Shown piece by piece: positions 35,979 through 49,634 of a stretch of DNA of 64,000 nt. The stretch comes from Gorsachius magnificus. Its lineage: Eukaryota; Chordata; Aves; Pelecaniformes; Ardeidae. A program made the position numbers and the translations under genes. The stretch is taken from NCBI GenBank assembly GCA_034008185.1, contig CM067109.1, positions 34,752,885 through 34,816,884 on the forward strand, given 5' to 3'. Each line of letters starts with the position of its first letter. Position 1 is the first letter of the stretch. A model generated the notes under the pieces. The model was not told the origin of the DNA and did no database searches. It saw only the letters and a program-made list of their open reading frames with translations.

Positions 35979-38604
35979 GTTCTGCACAGGAATGCAGAAC
36001 TGTGAATGTGCAAGGTGGCCCATTTTATGGTTATTAGTGGCACTGCAGGTAAATCCCAGATGTGCCAAAATGGACTATGTGCAATTCCAAAGTATGTGAT
36101 AAAACCTTAAATCAGCTGTGTTCTCACCACAAAGTTTGCTAGGATAATAATTGCAAAGGCATGCCCTTCTTTAACTAGATGGTAATGTTCCTTTAAAGGT
36201 TAAGCAAGTAATGAAACACCCGTATTGCGTGGAATGCAGTGTTTCTTAAACAGTGTTATCTTCTACTGATAGGGAATATGTCTGAAGGCAATTATTTGTA
36301 TTTAATGAACTGTCTTCAGGAGAAGAGATAGTCTTACTATATTGGTCTGATTGGTCACCAAGGCAAGGTAATTTAGAGTCCAAGTTGACACTGTCAGCCA
36401 CAAGTTACTGTCACACTGTGGCAGCTGTTTCATGTATATCAGAGAGGATTTGCAGTGGTTCTAGAAGAAAGAAAGTAGCCCAAATTTATTTCACGGTTGT
36501 TTACACAATGAAGATTTTGCTGGAGTAAATTTAGCTTTTTATGTGGTTTTTTAATATTACTTTAAGTGAAAACTAAATAAAACAGTACCAATAAAAGGGA
36601 GAGGAGCATGTAAGTGACAGCTTTGTGTTCATAGTAGAACTTTAACACAAAGTGCCTAAGACCTTCTTTTAGCTCATGAGAATGTAATTTAACATTTTTT
36701 TTTACTGTACAGTCTATATAGCTTCCTGCAGATGTAAATTGTGAGTATGGAAGACGATCACATTTCAAATGCTTTAGGTGTTGGCAACATATTTTGTTGC
36801 TAAGTTTTGTCACCTGTGTCACTGTTAAAAGTGTTTACTAGATAGCCTTCAACCCAGCATAAACTGGAGGCATCTCTGAAGTACTTTTAGACTGTGTACT
36901 CTATCTGGATGTATTTTGTAATTTTCCTTTAAATGCATACACTTTATGCATCTAGAAAATACATGCAGGAAAATACATGTAATAAATGTATTTGCAACCA
37001 TTTTGGAAAATTTTTAGGGTATAAAACATTTTAAAATAGCAAGTATTAATTACATTCTGGTTATTTAATTTTAGGACTTCTGCAGCATCCTCCTATGCCC
37101 TCAAGTTAGCGTGATTTGGGTAACTTACGATCTTGTGCCTACACGATTGCTTAAAGTTGTAGGTTTTTCGGTAGGTGGCACTCTTACCTATGAATCACTG
37201 CAGTGTCAGTGCTGCTGCAACGTGTTGGCATAGAGGGGATGAAGGAAGGAGGGCATTGATAATAATCAATGGTTTTGATGAAGTGTATAATACTGGTTTA
37301 TTAGTTACAGGGGCTTTTGCAATCATAGCACTTTTTGCAAATGACTACATATTACCAGATTTGCCACTTTAGCTTAATTGATGTCCCATTGCAGGTTCGT
37401 TTGAGTTTAGTCTGCTGTACAATTTACCAAATATTAATACTTGGTATGTATACTGCAGTAATGTTGCTGTAGCTCTTACTAAGGGCCAGGATTGAATTGT
37501 TTTAAGAACTTACAGCCACAGGAAAACAAGAGTCAGCAATTCCCTAAAGCTTACGGTCTCACATCTTTTCCATTATGTTGGTTGAATGGCTGGTGGTCAA
37601 AAGTTCTGTTTGCAAGCTAAGTGAAGTTATTGTTATTGGCAGCATATCAGAGCATGAAGACATTTCTGTATATTACTGTTAAATATACTCCTGAGATACA
37701 AGACATTGTACATGGTAGAATCTTATAGCCAACAACTTTGATGCATTTATGATTAACAGCTGTGTTTGAACTCAGCTGAATGTTGTTCTGGCACCTAAAT
37801 GGAAACAGTATGAAAGATAATGGAAACATATAGAGATAAAACCAGATTTTAGACCTAGCACCTTAAGTTGAGTTTGCAGTGTGTTAGCTTCTCTGTCAAA
37901 TTTATGGGACCCTGTTGGTTAATATCATTGCAACTGGTAACATTATGATTACCTTATCAGATGTTCAGTGCTCATTACCCACAGTTTACTATATTTTTAA
38001 ATTTTTTTTAAGGTTACCTTGCCAAAATTTATGAATATGGTAAGATTGATGAAGAGGATAAGACAACTGGGGTTGTTTGAATGTCTGCATTCAAAAGTTT
38101 CAGGAAGTCTTGGAAAAGTTTGTGTTTTGTATGCCACTCAACTTCAGAAGTCCATGCGTGAAAGTCTTTTAGTATCAATAGGAGTCAAAGGGATCCTATT
38201 GGGCCATTAATGTATAACGTGAGCAATTGCTGGGGGAAGGCTTGAAAATCAACACTTAAGTTTAGTATTGGAAATAGGAGTGTAGAATCTGCCTCACAAA
38301 CATATTGAAGTTTGTTCCAGGTTTACAATTTGGAATTTATTGTATTTTTTGTCACGTCTAGTGAATTACAAACACAAACATATTTAAGCTCTAAATTTGC
38401 ATATTCAAGTATTAGATAGAGGTGTCCCATAGATTTCTCACAGATACAGTTTATTTGCTTGGGCAAGCAGAGTAAGTCTGAAGGGGAGATAATTGCTTCT
38501 TTTTATTGTGAATAAAAGGAAATATCACCAGTGCATGTGATGTAAATTACTTAAAACTGGAGTTAGCCTTTATGTAATTGTGTCATTTCTATATTGCATT
38601 GCAG

Positions 38605-38736
38605 AGATGGTGAATTGAGTTTGAGTAGATCAATGATCAATAGCTCTGATAAGATAATTCGAAAGGGTGGCTCTTCAATCTTCCAGCATGCTGTAGAAGG
38701 TTGGAAAATCAATTCTTCTTTGGTACTGGAAATAAG
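38605..38736 (+). CDS. ST8SIA4: ST8SIA4 exon 2: lumenal stem
   Basis: This 132-base exon (44 codons' worth) completes codon 38 and encodes residues 39-81 plus two bases of R82. It begins [10 protein letters not shown] and ends SLVLEI. Sequons N50-S-S and N74-S-S are present; N74 is one of the sites whose glycan carries polysialic acid in autopolysialylation in the mammalian enzyme. It also contains the start of the polybasic region (about residues 71-105) used for recognition of NCAM. The acceptor is TTGCATTGCAG and the donor AG|GTGAGT. The S48-region residues M and I replace the human L and V. The phase is 2 at both ends, so skipping would keep the frame but remove part of the stem. Confidence 0.95.
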
Positions 38737-38760
38737 GTGAGTGTTTTAAATAAAAAGCAG

Positions 38761-38812
38761 TTCATTTCATATTACCTATAATTATTTTCATTTCATATTG
38801 CCTGTAATTCTT
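38761..38812. repeat. Two-copy tandem duplication, period 26
   Basis: A 26-base unit starting TTCATTTCATATT at 38761 is followed directly by a second copy with three changes at 38787-38812. It begins 24 bases after exon 2. Confidence 0.85.
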
Positions 38813-41800
38813 CTGGTCTGGAACAGTCATTTGATTTACGGCTGCAAATGGATGTTTTATAACTGTACATATTTAGGGTGCAATGTTAAATGCAACTAAA
38901 TTACATTAGACTCCAAAGTCAAGTCACCCTTCGTAAGAATAAGTAAAATGTTTTCATCTGGCTGTGTCAGTCAGACCTGTGAAATTAGTATCTATATTAT
39001 GCATGTCCACATTTGAGCTGGTTTTCTAGGAAACTCTTGCGGTCAGTGGTGAGAAATTGGCACTTTTAGGACATGGTTTCCTCTCATCCTAAGGGTCTGA
39101 AATAGGACAGATGGAAGTACCCTGAACATACCAGTTTTTCTCCCTTAACTACAAAGGGGGCTTGGGCAGACAACTTAGGTATAGGGGTCAAGAGCTAGGA
39201 TGTCAGGTGCTGCGAATCTGACCCTGGCTGTGGCTGGTCCAAGTCACAAGGGCAGGTGTTGACAATACCCATATTTTATGCAGCTTTCATTCCTGAAGTC
39301 AGAGAAGCCAAAAAGAGCCTTAGGCTCATGCTGAGAGGGGGGGAAGCACAGTAGCAGAGTTAAAGTGAGTAATAGGTTTGATGTGTCTTAGTAGTTATAG
39401 CAGGTCTACTCAACTTGGGGCCTGAGAGAAGAGAAAGCAGAAGCCTCTCAGTATGTTGTATTGTCATCGTATCTTCCCAGTCTTATTCAGGAGGGTGGGC
39501 AGTAAGAGAAGTGTATTTAGCATGGGTTGACAGTTTGGAGGGCTAGAAGCGTAACATTCTGTGAAAAATGATAGAAAATAATTATTTGTAGCAATAATCA
39601 CATAGCAGAGTAGACTTGATTTTCTGAATATGAAGATGTTGAATAGGAATTTGATCTAATTAAAATGTAGTTTCTATGTCATTTCCCTTTCTACATTTTT
39701 TTTTTTTAATTAAAGAGCAGCTTACAAAACCCTTAAACAGGCGGTGTTTGCATGTATGAAAGCATGGCTTCTCTGAATGAGGAATTTAGGGGGTTTCTTA
39801 ATGACTGCTATTTTATATCCCTAATTCTAAAATGTGCAGAACATATGGGTAGCTCAGAAATGTACGAAGCTGTAGTAAAGGATTGATGTTCTCCAAGTCT
39901 TGTGCTGTGATGCCCATAGTGCAGCCCAGCTGCAAAAGCTAAGGAACAGTGTCAGGGATGGAAAGAGTGGCAGGATTTGGGTAGGCATCAAATTAATACT
40001 CCGGAGCCTGGAGCTGTGTCTTAGCTGCCTGGCAAGTGCTCTGTGGAGCACTGTGGAGTCTCTACTCCCTGACTGCCTAGACTAAGGGACCCTTGGGCCC
40101 TTGACTGCTCCCCAGGCACCTGGGTTTCCTGCTGGCGAAGACCTGGTGGTTGCCCTAAAATGAAGCTGAGGTGCAGCTCAGGAATAGAGTTTCTTCCAAG
40201 ACCGTCTGTTCAGATGCTTGTTGGACCAGTGTATGGTTGTTCTATAAAGGCTAGGTTCTGCTCCAAGGTAGTCTAGGAAAGATAAGCAGATTTTCTATAT
40301 CAGTAACAGTATTTAAGATTTATATGCATATAACCTACAACTTAATTTGGAGAAATACTGAGTAACAGAGTAAAATAAAATTAATCATCATTATGTTGAA
40401 AACACTGTTTTACTTGTGAAGTAAACTCATTTAGAAGCCATTGAGTGACTGTAAGCAGAAAAAGATAACTATTTTCAGTCATTTTGTTGAAAAATTGTCG
40501 TATTTCAGAACCATTTACAACCAATACACCTTGCTGCTCAAGCCAAGCAACAAACAAGTAAAAATACTACAATAACTTTTTGATTAAAATTAAGAGACCA
40601 AATTAAGCTTGGGTTATACTCATTTTTCACCTGTTTAGAAAGCAAAATACAGCACTCAGATGAAGAGGTAAAACAGGAGAGAATGCTTTAGATTTTTTAA
40701 GCCTGTTAACTGCATGTGTATTATCTCAATCTACTAAAATAATGAGTTTCAAAATGAGGTTTTTCTTACTGTTAGCCAGGACAATTTTATAAATTCCTGA
40801 TGGCTCTTAAGAAGTATTATGATGTGATTGTCTGGTGTTTTTTAAAAATTGTACAGTGAAGGATGTTTTTTTTCTCAGTAGTACAGTGAAGTACATGTTA
40901 TCTTGTACACTGGTTTAAGCAGTAAAGGTTCCTCTCTATAAGTGTAAAGATTTTCTGTACAATAGAGAGCATAAAGCTGAGGTTGTAAGTCCAACATTGC
41001 TCGTCTTGTTTTGAGATGAAATAGCTACTATCATGAACACTGGGGCAGAGAGCAGGTGTTTTCGCTGAACCAGTAAAAGATTTTAGATTAATGTGATTTA
41101 GGGCCAAAATCTGACATAAACTATATGAAAGCAATCAGTGCTACCAGCCAGTCATATTCTTTCCAGAAATCCTCTTTGCTAACGTGCGTAACATAGTTCA
41201 GTTACGGTATTCAGCGGTAAGGGAGGGAAATTTGGCATGCTTTTCCCTGAGGAAGCCGCATGCCCCTTGTGGTATGTGTTCCACTCTGATGCTGACTAAA
41301 CAATGTGCATTCTTCTTTCACTTTTACAGGCAGTTTGCTATTTGCTACCTTTCTTCCCTGTAACAGCAGTAAGAAGCATCTTAGCCGTAAATATTTTCAC
41401 ACTTACAGACCTATCAGGACTAACTTCAAATGTGTCTAGCAATCTCCTAGAGTGTTCTCATGGTTAAACTAACTGTTCAGCCCTCCAAAAGACATTACGT
41501 GCACTGTGTAGACCATGAAGATGATTCATAGTCTATTATTGCAACTGTTAATGTGAACAGTGATGGTGTTGGGGTGTGAGGTTGACTATAGCAAATAATG
41601 GTAAGAGAGAAACAAAGAAAGAGCTAGTGCCTGTTGAATAATTATAAAAAGTTATCAGTTCTTAGCAGTGGATAAATAGTTTGTGAAGCCATTAGTGTGC
41701 AGCATAAAGACGTTTCATAAAACTTATAATCACTCTTTGTGAGCTTGACACCCACATTAGCAATTTTAACAAGTAGAAAATATTTGATAGTGAATCTTGT

Positions 41801-44154
41801 TTTGTGCAGTGACGGTTGACCAGTGGTATGTCGGGACCTAGCTGGCTGGCAGCTGGAATGTTATACTTTGCTATTTGCTTTGTTGACCATGGGCATCATC
41901 TTTGTCCATCAAATTTTTGCTCAGGTCAGTGACTACTCTTATCAGCCTCAAACATCCTATGATTTTTTGGCAACGCCAGGCTCAGATGCGAGTCAGTGAA
42001 TGAAAAAGCTCTTTCATCAGGACCCCATGGGAGGATGAAAAGCTTCCACTGGGTTTCTCATGTCACAAGACACTCTCTGGGACTTTGCAGCCAGAAGAGG
42101 CAGTCTAGGGAGTGTAGCAGTTCTCTTGGGAGGGCAGCAGCCCTTTGGAGGTGTTAAGCATGCATTAGAAGAAAAAGCTAAACTTTCCGTGATTGAGGTG
42201 GAGATGATGGGTATTATTTATTACTTGAGACTGTAGCAAATTTGCTGCTTTGCCAGTTATGATTGCTCTAGTGGAAGAGTGATTTTTCCAAGTGATATTG
42301 AGTTCTGATTGCTGACAACTTCTTTGAAGAATGATTGGTAATTCCTGTGCCTAAGTGAAGAAGACTGCTTGCTTGTCTCCCTTTCTGTCTGAATTATTTC
42401 AGTCATGAATAAGTGAGAGAATCCACCTTCTGCAAAATTTGTGTCTTAAGTCCTTTATACTCTCTGTAGCAATGTGAAGGTTTTCCAGTTATGGAAACTT
42501 AAGAAATTTCAGTTGTATTGAAGGCCATACTTTCAGAAAGGAGAGATGTGGCTGAGTGGGTACAAACCTGTCTGGGGAAGCCTTCCACACAGGACTGACG
42601 ATAGCGTGTGTTACCTGTGTGAAATGAACTACAGTCTGACATCTCAGTGTGTGACTTCCTTCTTCCACTTATTTTTTGATTAAATGTGGACATTTGGTTT
42701 GGAAGGAGCAGATGAAGGTTTTGAATTGCAGGAAGGCAAAATGGAAAAAAAAAAAAGTGTGTTGAGGTTGTATTTATCTCTTTGCAATGTAACAGAGAAC
42801 TCGATGAGTGGAAATTTCCTGTCAGAAAAGTGTGAGAACTTGTAAGATGTTAACAGCATCATAAAAAAAGAAGGTGCAACTTCCTCCTTGGAAAGGTTCA
42901 GATTATTATCGTCGTTTATGTTTCAAGTTAATATGAAACAGCTATGATATGTCCCTGAAGTGCAAGCAGTAAATACTGAACTGGCGATGGAGCAGTACAA
43001 TTGCTCTGAAGCTTTTGGAGCAACATTTTGGGGCCAGTTGACTGTTTCCTTCAGAACTTCTGTGTCTCTAAAGTCACGCAAACTCTAGCCTGGTTTAGTG
43101 ATAATAACCCTCAAGGATTTTTTGCCTCCTTAGACCCTTGCCTCAACTGAAAAGTCAGTGTTCACTGTCAGCTGGGGTGATTAACTCTTCTGACTCCTTT
43201 CTTGTGACTCTAACTTGCTTAAATACATGAAAAGCTGACACATGCCTGGCCTTCATGTGGTAAGCAGTAGTTTGGTCTTTTCCCAACTCTTTTCCTCTTG
43301 CATGCCCACTGAAGATTAGTGCCTGATTTGTACGTGCTTCAGCTACTGAAGTGACCTTTCTAGGGAGAGTGGGGTGACCTGAAGGGCACAAGGAGGGCTA
43401 GAGTAGAGCCAGACAGCAACTTTCCCATAGTACAGCTCTTCTGTTTGTGTGGTCCTCCATAGCCTGGGGAATGCCAGGAACCTTTCCATGATTAGCTGCA
43501 GTTAGGCCATGTTTTTAACATATGCAAATCTTGGAGAGATTTCAAAATTAAATAGAAGAAAGTGAATGAGAATCTGCAGTAACTTCAGTGGAGTGGGAGT
43601 CTCTTGGGGGTAAGATGTCACTGGACATGCACTAATTATATATTAAAAGGATTTTGTATGTTTTGTGTGTCATAAGAGGGAAAAAAGGAAAAAAAAAAAG
43701 ACACCAAATTAGTCAAAAAAAATGTATAAAACTATAAAAGTTCAATTTCAGAGAGATGTAAAGTCAGCACTTAAGTTGTTTAGTTACTGTCAAAGTGATC
43801 AAGACGATATTTAGAAATTGAAATACTTATTTATGGTCAGATACCTTACAAAGAAAATAAAAACATTTGTATATAAATAACCATTGACCTGTAATAAACA
43901 GCTCTAGAAAAAATAAAAAAATAATCTTTTGTTTTGGTAGCATGTTAAAAATCTTCCCTGTAGTTGCATGAAGTGCATATTCAGAAACATAGAGCTCAAC
44001 TGTTAGAACTGTGGTTAAAAGTCCTAAACTGATCTGAATTTTTTAGAAGTTTGCTTGTGATCAATTTGCATAGAGAGAACATAAAAAGGAAATATGGGAA
44101 AGATAATAAAACTATCCATTTTTCCCTTACTCGACCATACAAACACAGTTTGGT

Positions 44155-44179
44155 CTTAAGTACCTTAAGTACCTTAAGC
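44155..44179. repeat. CTTAAGTAC tandem repeat
   Basis: CTTAAGTAC occurs nearly three times in a row. CTTAAG is palindromic. Confidence 0.8.
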
Positions 44180-44564
44180 AGAGAGTTGGAGCATGCTACT
44201 CCTTTGGGACAGGTGTATTTTTAGTGTTGTTTAGTTAAAAACCAAACCAAAACAAGAATGAACTGTGTGGTAACACAAGGTCACAACCTGCTCTTGTAGA
44301 TGGCTACAGCTCCTGATAGCTTCCTGAGGAGGCAGTGGGGACTGTGAATGTTTGGCTTCAGTCTGACTGAAAGGGAGTTTTAAGAAAACCTCTTCAATGA
44401 AAGCAGCATTAGCTGGCTAAGAGTATGCTTTACCTAGGTTGTAGTCCTTGGTGATTTCAAAGGCTGAGAGCCACTTTCTGCCTTCCAACAGGGGGGTGCA
44501 AAGCAGCATGAAGTCTTGCTAGGGTTAGAGTAGAATCATTGCAAAATCAAGTTGTTTAAAGACC

Positions 44565-44965
44565 TGTGTGAATTAGAGAAAGTCTGAAGGAGAGCAACAA
44601 GAGGGATCAGAGATCTACAACATATGACCTGTCGAGTTACAAAATAAAAAGTTTAAAAAAGCTTGGATGGCTTCTTAGCCTCAGGTAAATGAAGGCTATT
44701 TCCAAGAGTAAGAAATAGTCTGTCCACCACAGGCAAGATGTAAGGAAAAAGAACAGGCTGTGGGAAAGATCTGAGCTAGCATGAGGAATATTGTGCTGCT
44801 GGTAGGACTAGGGAAGCACTGACATAGACTGTGTGGGGAGTTTGCTGAGTCCTCACCATGGGAGGTTGTTAGGAATGTATTAGATTAACATGGGCTTGGG
44901 GTGATGTAGGTAAAGGAACATCTTCAGTGGGAGCAGAGTGTGGACTAGGTAATCACTTAGTCTTT
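44565..44965 (+). mobile_element. Ancient CR1 LINE fragment in intron 2
   Basis: AAAGTCTGAAGGAGAGCAAC near 44579-44598 corresponds to the CR1 phrase for 'ERVQRRAT'. CATGGGAGGTTGTTAGGAATG near 44858-44878 and GTGTGGACTAGGTAATC near 44938-44954 correspond to later CR1 3' blocks in the right order and spacing. No frame survives. This is similarity by eye to the consensus as I remember it. Confidence 0.5.
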
Positions 44966-47900
44966 CTTGGTTCCCATAATGTGGTTGCTGGTGAGCTAGC
45001 CCAGCCTCCTGGGTAGTGATGGTGCACTTCAGGGGTGTCCCCTCACACCTGGGGTCCAGAGAAGTCCAGATGACCCAGCAGTGAGGATTTGTGGTACTGC
45101 CTTGCTCAAAAGGAAGGTATTGGGGACCATATGTCAGTGTTCTTGACAATGTCTAAAAATATAAATCTATTTGTAATCTTGAAAGTCAAATGGTTAAGTG
45201 ATTTATTTTCTTCCCTTAAACCACACAATTCTGAGGCAGATGAGGGAGAGTTTGCCATTGTATAATAGTTGTGTAGCACAAAGAGTACAGTACAAAATAA
45301 AATCAGAAAAATGCACATAAGTAGAAAAATGTTACCATGTTGCCTCAGAGCAATGTATATTTATATCATTTGGAAAGCTGTTCAGAGACAATGCTGTCTG
45401 TTACATATACTTTATTGGATAGCCAGGAGTTGTGGGTGGTATTTAAATACTATGAACATCTGTTTCTGATTATCAGAAAAAAAACCCCTAGGTCAACCAC
45501 AGATTGTGATACCGTGTTTCTGCGAGTCATGTAAACATGTTGCAAACAGCTGCTTAGCTTCAGATAAGAATGAGCCACGTCTGCCTCACCTACCCACACA
45601 GGGCACAGGCCACACCCTCCATACAGCTTTATTCATCAAAACAAAACTTGAAGGCCCCCTCAAATACAACATTCTCTTCACACCTTGTAGCTTAAGGTTG
45701 CAGAACACTTTTGCTTCAAGGTTTACTAAAATCATGCTGCTTTTTTTCTTCCTCTAATTGAGCTTACTTTTGCATTTTATATGCAGCTGGATATGAATTA
45801 GTACTTTACGTTATTTTGTCATGTCTGTTTAATCAGAATAACCTTGTTGTCCTATTTTCAGTGCTCTTTGTGGGATAGAACAGACATTGAAACAAGTTCT
45901 TATTATTAACCAGCATCAAGACTGAGACAGTCACATATATACTTTCGGTTTTTGTCATATCCCTTAGTAAATTTTTTTTTTGTCTTAGCACTTACATGAA
46001 AATGGGAAGTACTACTATCCCATGGTACAGATGAATCAGTAGCACAGAGGAACATAAAACAACAGCATGAACATCTGCACGCTTCATATTCATCATATTT
46101 CTTTCAGTATTATAAGATATCTAGATACAGTCAGATGAATCAATTAAAATATTTTAATGTCAGCATTGCTACACATCTCGTACAAAGATTCTTGTGCTGT
46201 GCATACATTTAATTGAAAATGCTACTGACCATTTCAGATAAGAAAAACGTTTTTAAATATGTAAGAAGAAACTAAGATTCAGTGACTTTTGCCCACCTAA
46301 AAAATTTTATGAAAAATAAATTGCTTAGATATTTTTGAAATTTCAGCTCTGTTAAATAAGTCATTAAGTCTAATTCAGGTCCACCTGAAACCCTTTGGAG
46401 GACTTCAGTGAACATATGTAAGCACATAGATAAATAAGCTTTGACTGTAAGTAACCAAATTAATAATGGAAGCAAGGTGCTTTTTCTTTTTGGCACTGTT
46501 TGCATAACTTCACTACCTTCCTCTTGTGTTTTAAAATAGTATGCAAGATACTCTATCCATGCACAAATGTTGCTACTTGTTTGCTAACAGAAGCAGTATG
46601 ACGCCCATTCATTCTAGGTATCAGGAATGGGTGCTCTGAATTATTAAAGCGAATCTTCTGGTCATCACATGAGACTTTTTTTAGTCAGAGCCCTAGGCTT
46701 CTGTACATTTCACATAATTTCTTTTGCTTTTTGAGACTCTTTTGTGGTCACCCCTTCTCATGTCAGAGTGCATGTGAAGTGAGTCTCTGAATAGTTTGGT
46801 TGATGCTGTTGGTGGCTTTTGATGCATTCATCTTGTCCTTTACAGCCACAGCTCTGGTAGCTCTGTCCCTAGGCAGTGAAGAATTTTAGTAATTTTTAAT
46901 ACTACTAGGTTGGGCAATATCTTCTTTCTTGCTCTTTTTCATTTTGTAGTAACTTATATATCTGTTGCAGAATACCCACAAAATCAAGCTTATCAAACCT
47001 GTGGAGATTTTAAGTCCATTCACCTTACAGGCTGAAGTGGAGTCTTCACTTTCCTTTTAAAGAAATACCTTGCCTGGCTTTACCAAAAGCTTAAGACACT
47101 CAGAATTTTAATATTGTCTATCCTGTTCCATTATTCTCAGTCTCTCATATGCCTCAGCACAAGCTGTCTTTGCTCTGATGATGTTTCATTTATACATGAA
47201 AGCTGTAAGAGACAACCCAAGATGTTATTTCCCTTTTTTTTGTCCTAGTTTAAGAAATTGGAGGAAACACTAAAAAAAATATTTTTATCGTGTTTTACTT
47301 CCCCTATGGCTTTTAAGGTCAGTTCCAGAGTGACAATTTTTTGTCACTGCTTGCAAATTTCAGACATATTCTTCCCTCTCGAGGCAGTGGCACAAGCGTT
47401 GGCTGCTGATGATCATGGTGTTCCTATTGTTCATCCCTTTTTGCTTGTGGGGGATTACTTCCCCTTTATGTCTCTCAGTGGGTGTTGCAACTGCTAGAGT
47501 GGCATCTCTAGTTATCTTTTCCTGTTTTGATCTGCTGTAAGGAAGTTCTGCTCTAAAAAATTATTACATAAAAATAGCATTCTCTTACTCAACAACATGT
47601 CTATTCTGTTTTAAATTCCACCATACCTGCTGACAAAGGTGGAAAATATATTGGTTTTCTTCTTGTCTTGTTATAGTTGCAAAGTTTCTATTTGAATTAA
47701 CATATAGTGAACACCCTGCTCCAGCTCAGCACTCCCTGTCCGTTCCATACCTAACCATGTGTTTAAGTTCAGGTGTGATCTCTATGCCTCTTCACAAATG
47801 TACATGCTTTGCAGAGCTGGGATGGACACAAGCTGGTAAGGTTTTGCTTATTTGCTGTCCTGAGCAACTAGTGGCTCCTTCAGCTCTGGCCTGGAGTCCT

Positions 47901-48389
47901 TCCCAGCTTTTTATACCGAGGATAAATGTGTCCTAAAAACTTCCCAACACTGCCAGTGCAGGGATCACTCATTAGATAGCTGCAGTCATTAAAAGTGTCT
48001 TTTTTTGTACTTATGTATTGAAAGTGTATCAGTTTTTAGACCCCTGCCCCTACCCAGGTAAGCAGGTACCAGGACTTCTTCAGCTGACCTTTAAGCAAAC
48101 ATTCTTCACCTGTTACTTGCTGTGGACTGGGAATATACAACTGTTCAGTTGCCTTAGTTCACTTCACCCATGGTAGTTTGTTAAACCCTCATATCTTGAT
48201 CATGTGTGTCTGAACCCTGTTGAAACAATTAATTGCAGAGAAGCAAGATAAAGGACTGGACTAACCTGATTTAAAACAATGATAGAGTCAGTAAGTGTTT
48301 CTGTGAGTTCAGCTAACAGTTTGACTAGACCCTGAGCTGCAGTTTAATTTGCAGTATGTTTTTAAGCTGATTTTGTTTAAATTGGTACA

Positions 48390-49634
48390 AAAGGTATATG
48401 CAGAACAATCGGGGGATCAGGCCCAGCCAGCATGAAAGGCAGATTCTGCCTGACCAACCTGATTTCCTTCAATGACAAGGTGACCTGCCTGGCGGATAAG
48501 GGAAAGGCCGTGGATGTTGTCTACCAGGACTTCAGCAAAGCCTTTGATACAGTCTCCCACAGCATCCTCCTAGAGAAGCTGGTAGCTTATGGCTTAGACA
48601 GGCACACTCTTTGCTGGCTAAAAAACTGGCTGGATGGCCGAGCCCAGAGAGTTGGGGTGAACAGAGTTAAATTCAGTTGGTTGCCGGTTACAAGCAGTGT
48701 CCCCCAGGGCTAAGTTTTGGGGCCAGTCTTGTTTAATATCTTTATCAATGATCTGGACAAGGAGATACCCTCAGTAAGATTGCAGATGACACCAAATTGT
48801 GTGGGAGGCTCTGCAGAGGAACGTGGATAGGCTGGATTGATGGGCCGAGGCCAATTGTGTGAGGTTCAACAAGGCCAAGTGCCGGGTTCTGCACTTTGGT
48901 CACAACAACCCCATGCAACGCTACAGGCTTGGCAAAGAGTGGCTGGAAAGCTGCCTGGCAGAAAAAGACCTGGGGGTACTGGTTGACAGCCGGCTGAATA
49001 TGAGCCAGCAGTGTGCCCATGTGGCCAAGAAGGCCAGTGGCATCCTGGCTTGTATCAGGAATAGTGCGGCCAGCAGGAGTAGGGAAGTGATCGTGCCCCT
49101 GTACTCAGTGCTGGTGAGGTCACACCTCGAATACTATGTTCAGTTTGGGGCTCCTTGCTGCAAGAAGGACATTGAGTTGATGGAACATGTCCAAAGGAGA
49201 GCAACAAAGCTGGTGAAGGGTCTGCAGCACAAGTCTTATTGAGGAGCTGAGGGAGCTGGGGTTGTTCAGCCTGGAGAAGAGGAGGCTGAGGGGAGACCTT
49301 ATCACCCTCTACAACTGCTGGACAGGAGGTTGTAGTGAGGTGTGTATTGGTCTCTTCTCCCAGGTAATAGACAATAGGACAAGAAGAAATGGCCTGAAGT
49401 TGTGCCAGGCTTGGATATTAGGAAAAATTTCTTCACAGAAAGTGTTGTTAGCAAGCATTGGATTGGGCTGCCCAGGGAAGTGGTCGAATCCCCATCCCTG
49501 GAGGTATTTAAAAGATGAGTGGATGAGGTACTTAGGGACATGGTTTAGTGGTGGGGTGGCAGTGTTAGGTTAATGGTTGGAATTGATGATCTTAAAGGTC
49601 TTTTCCAACCTAAACGACTCGTATGATTCTGTGA
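48390..49634 (+). mobile_element. CR1 LINE, 5'-truncated, in ST8SIA4 intron 2
   Basis: About 1.25 kb of CR1 in the same orientation as ST8SIA4. It starts within the reverse transcriptase (GRFCLTNLISF at 48439 on, then DVVYQDFSKAFDTVSHSILL, then GVPQG-like VTSSVPQG) and ends in GTATGATTCTGTG at about 49621-49633. Known CR1 order is kept, including the HLEYYVQFG and [10 protein letters not shown] blocks. The frame is broken by a TAA at 48711-48713 and by shifts near 48800-48850 and 49243, and a short deletion is likely near 48800. It is clearly a different CR1 subfamily from the copy at 17978, resembling the neoavian CR1-J group by recall. Confidence 0.9.
48432..49573 (+). pseudogene. Broken CR1 ORF2 (reverse transcriptase part)
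   Basis: Three open segments in different frames (48432-48713, 48859-49242, 49262-49573) cover part of the CR1 reverse transcriptase palm and the C-terminal region. The first contains the DFSKAFD motif of the palm. A stop replaces the usual glutamine/serine context after VPQG. The YADD-type catalytic motif region is damaged. The segment is non-functional. Confidence 0.85.

Larger units (their letters stand above)
34002..38604 (+). other. ST8SIA4: ST8SIA4 intron 1
   Basis: Phase 2 intron of 4603 bp. Its first 560 bp continue the CpG island and carry G-runs (34023-34030, 34205-34213, 34215-34229). The rest is AT-rich with a short TG repeat (35166-35180), a 22-base-period duplication (35939-35978) and no recognised mobile element. 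It ends TATATTGCATTGCAG. Confidence 0.9.
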
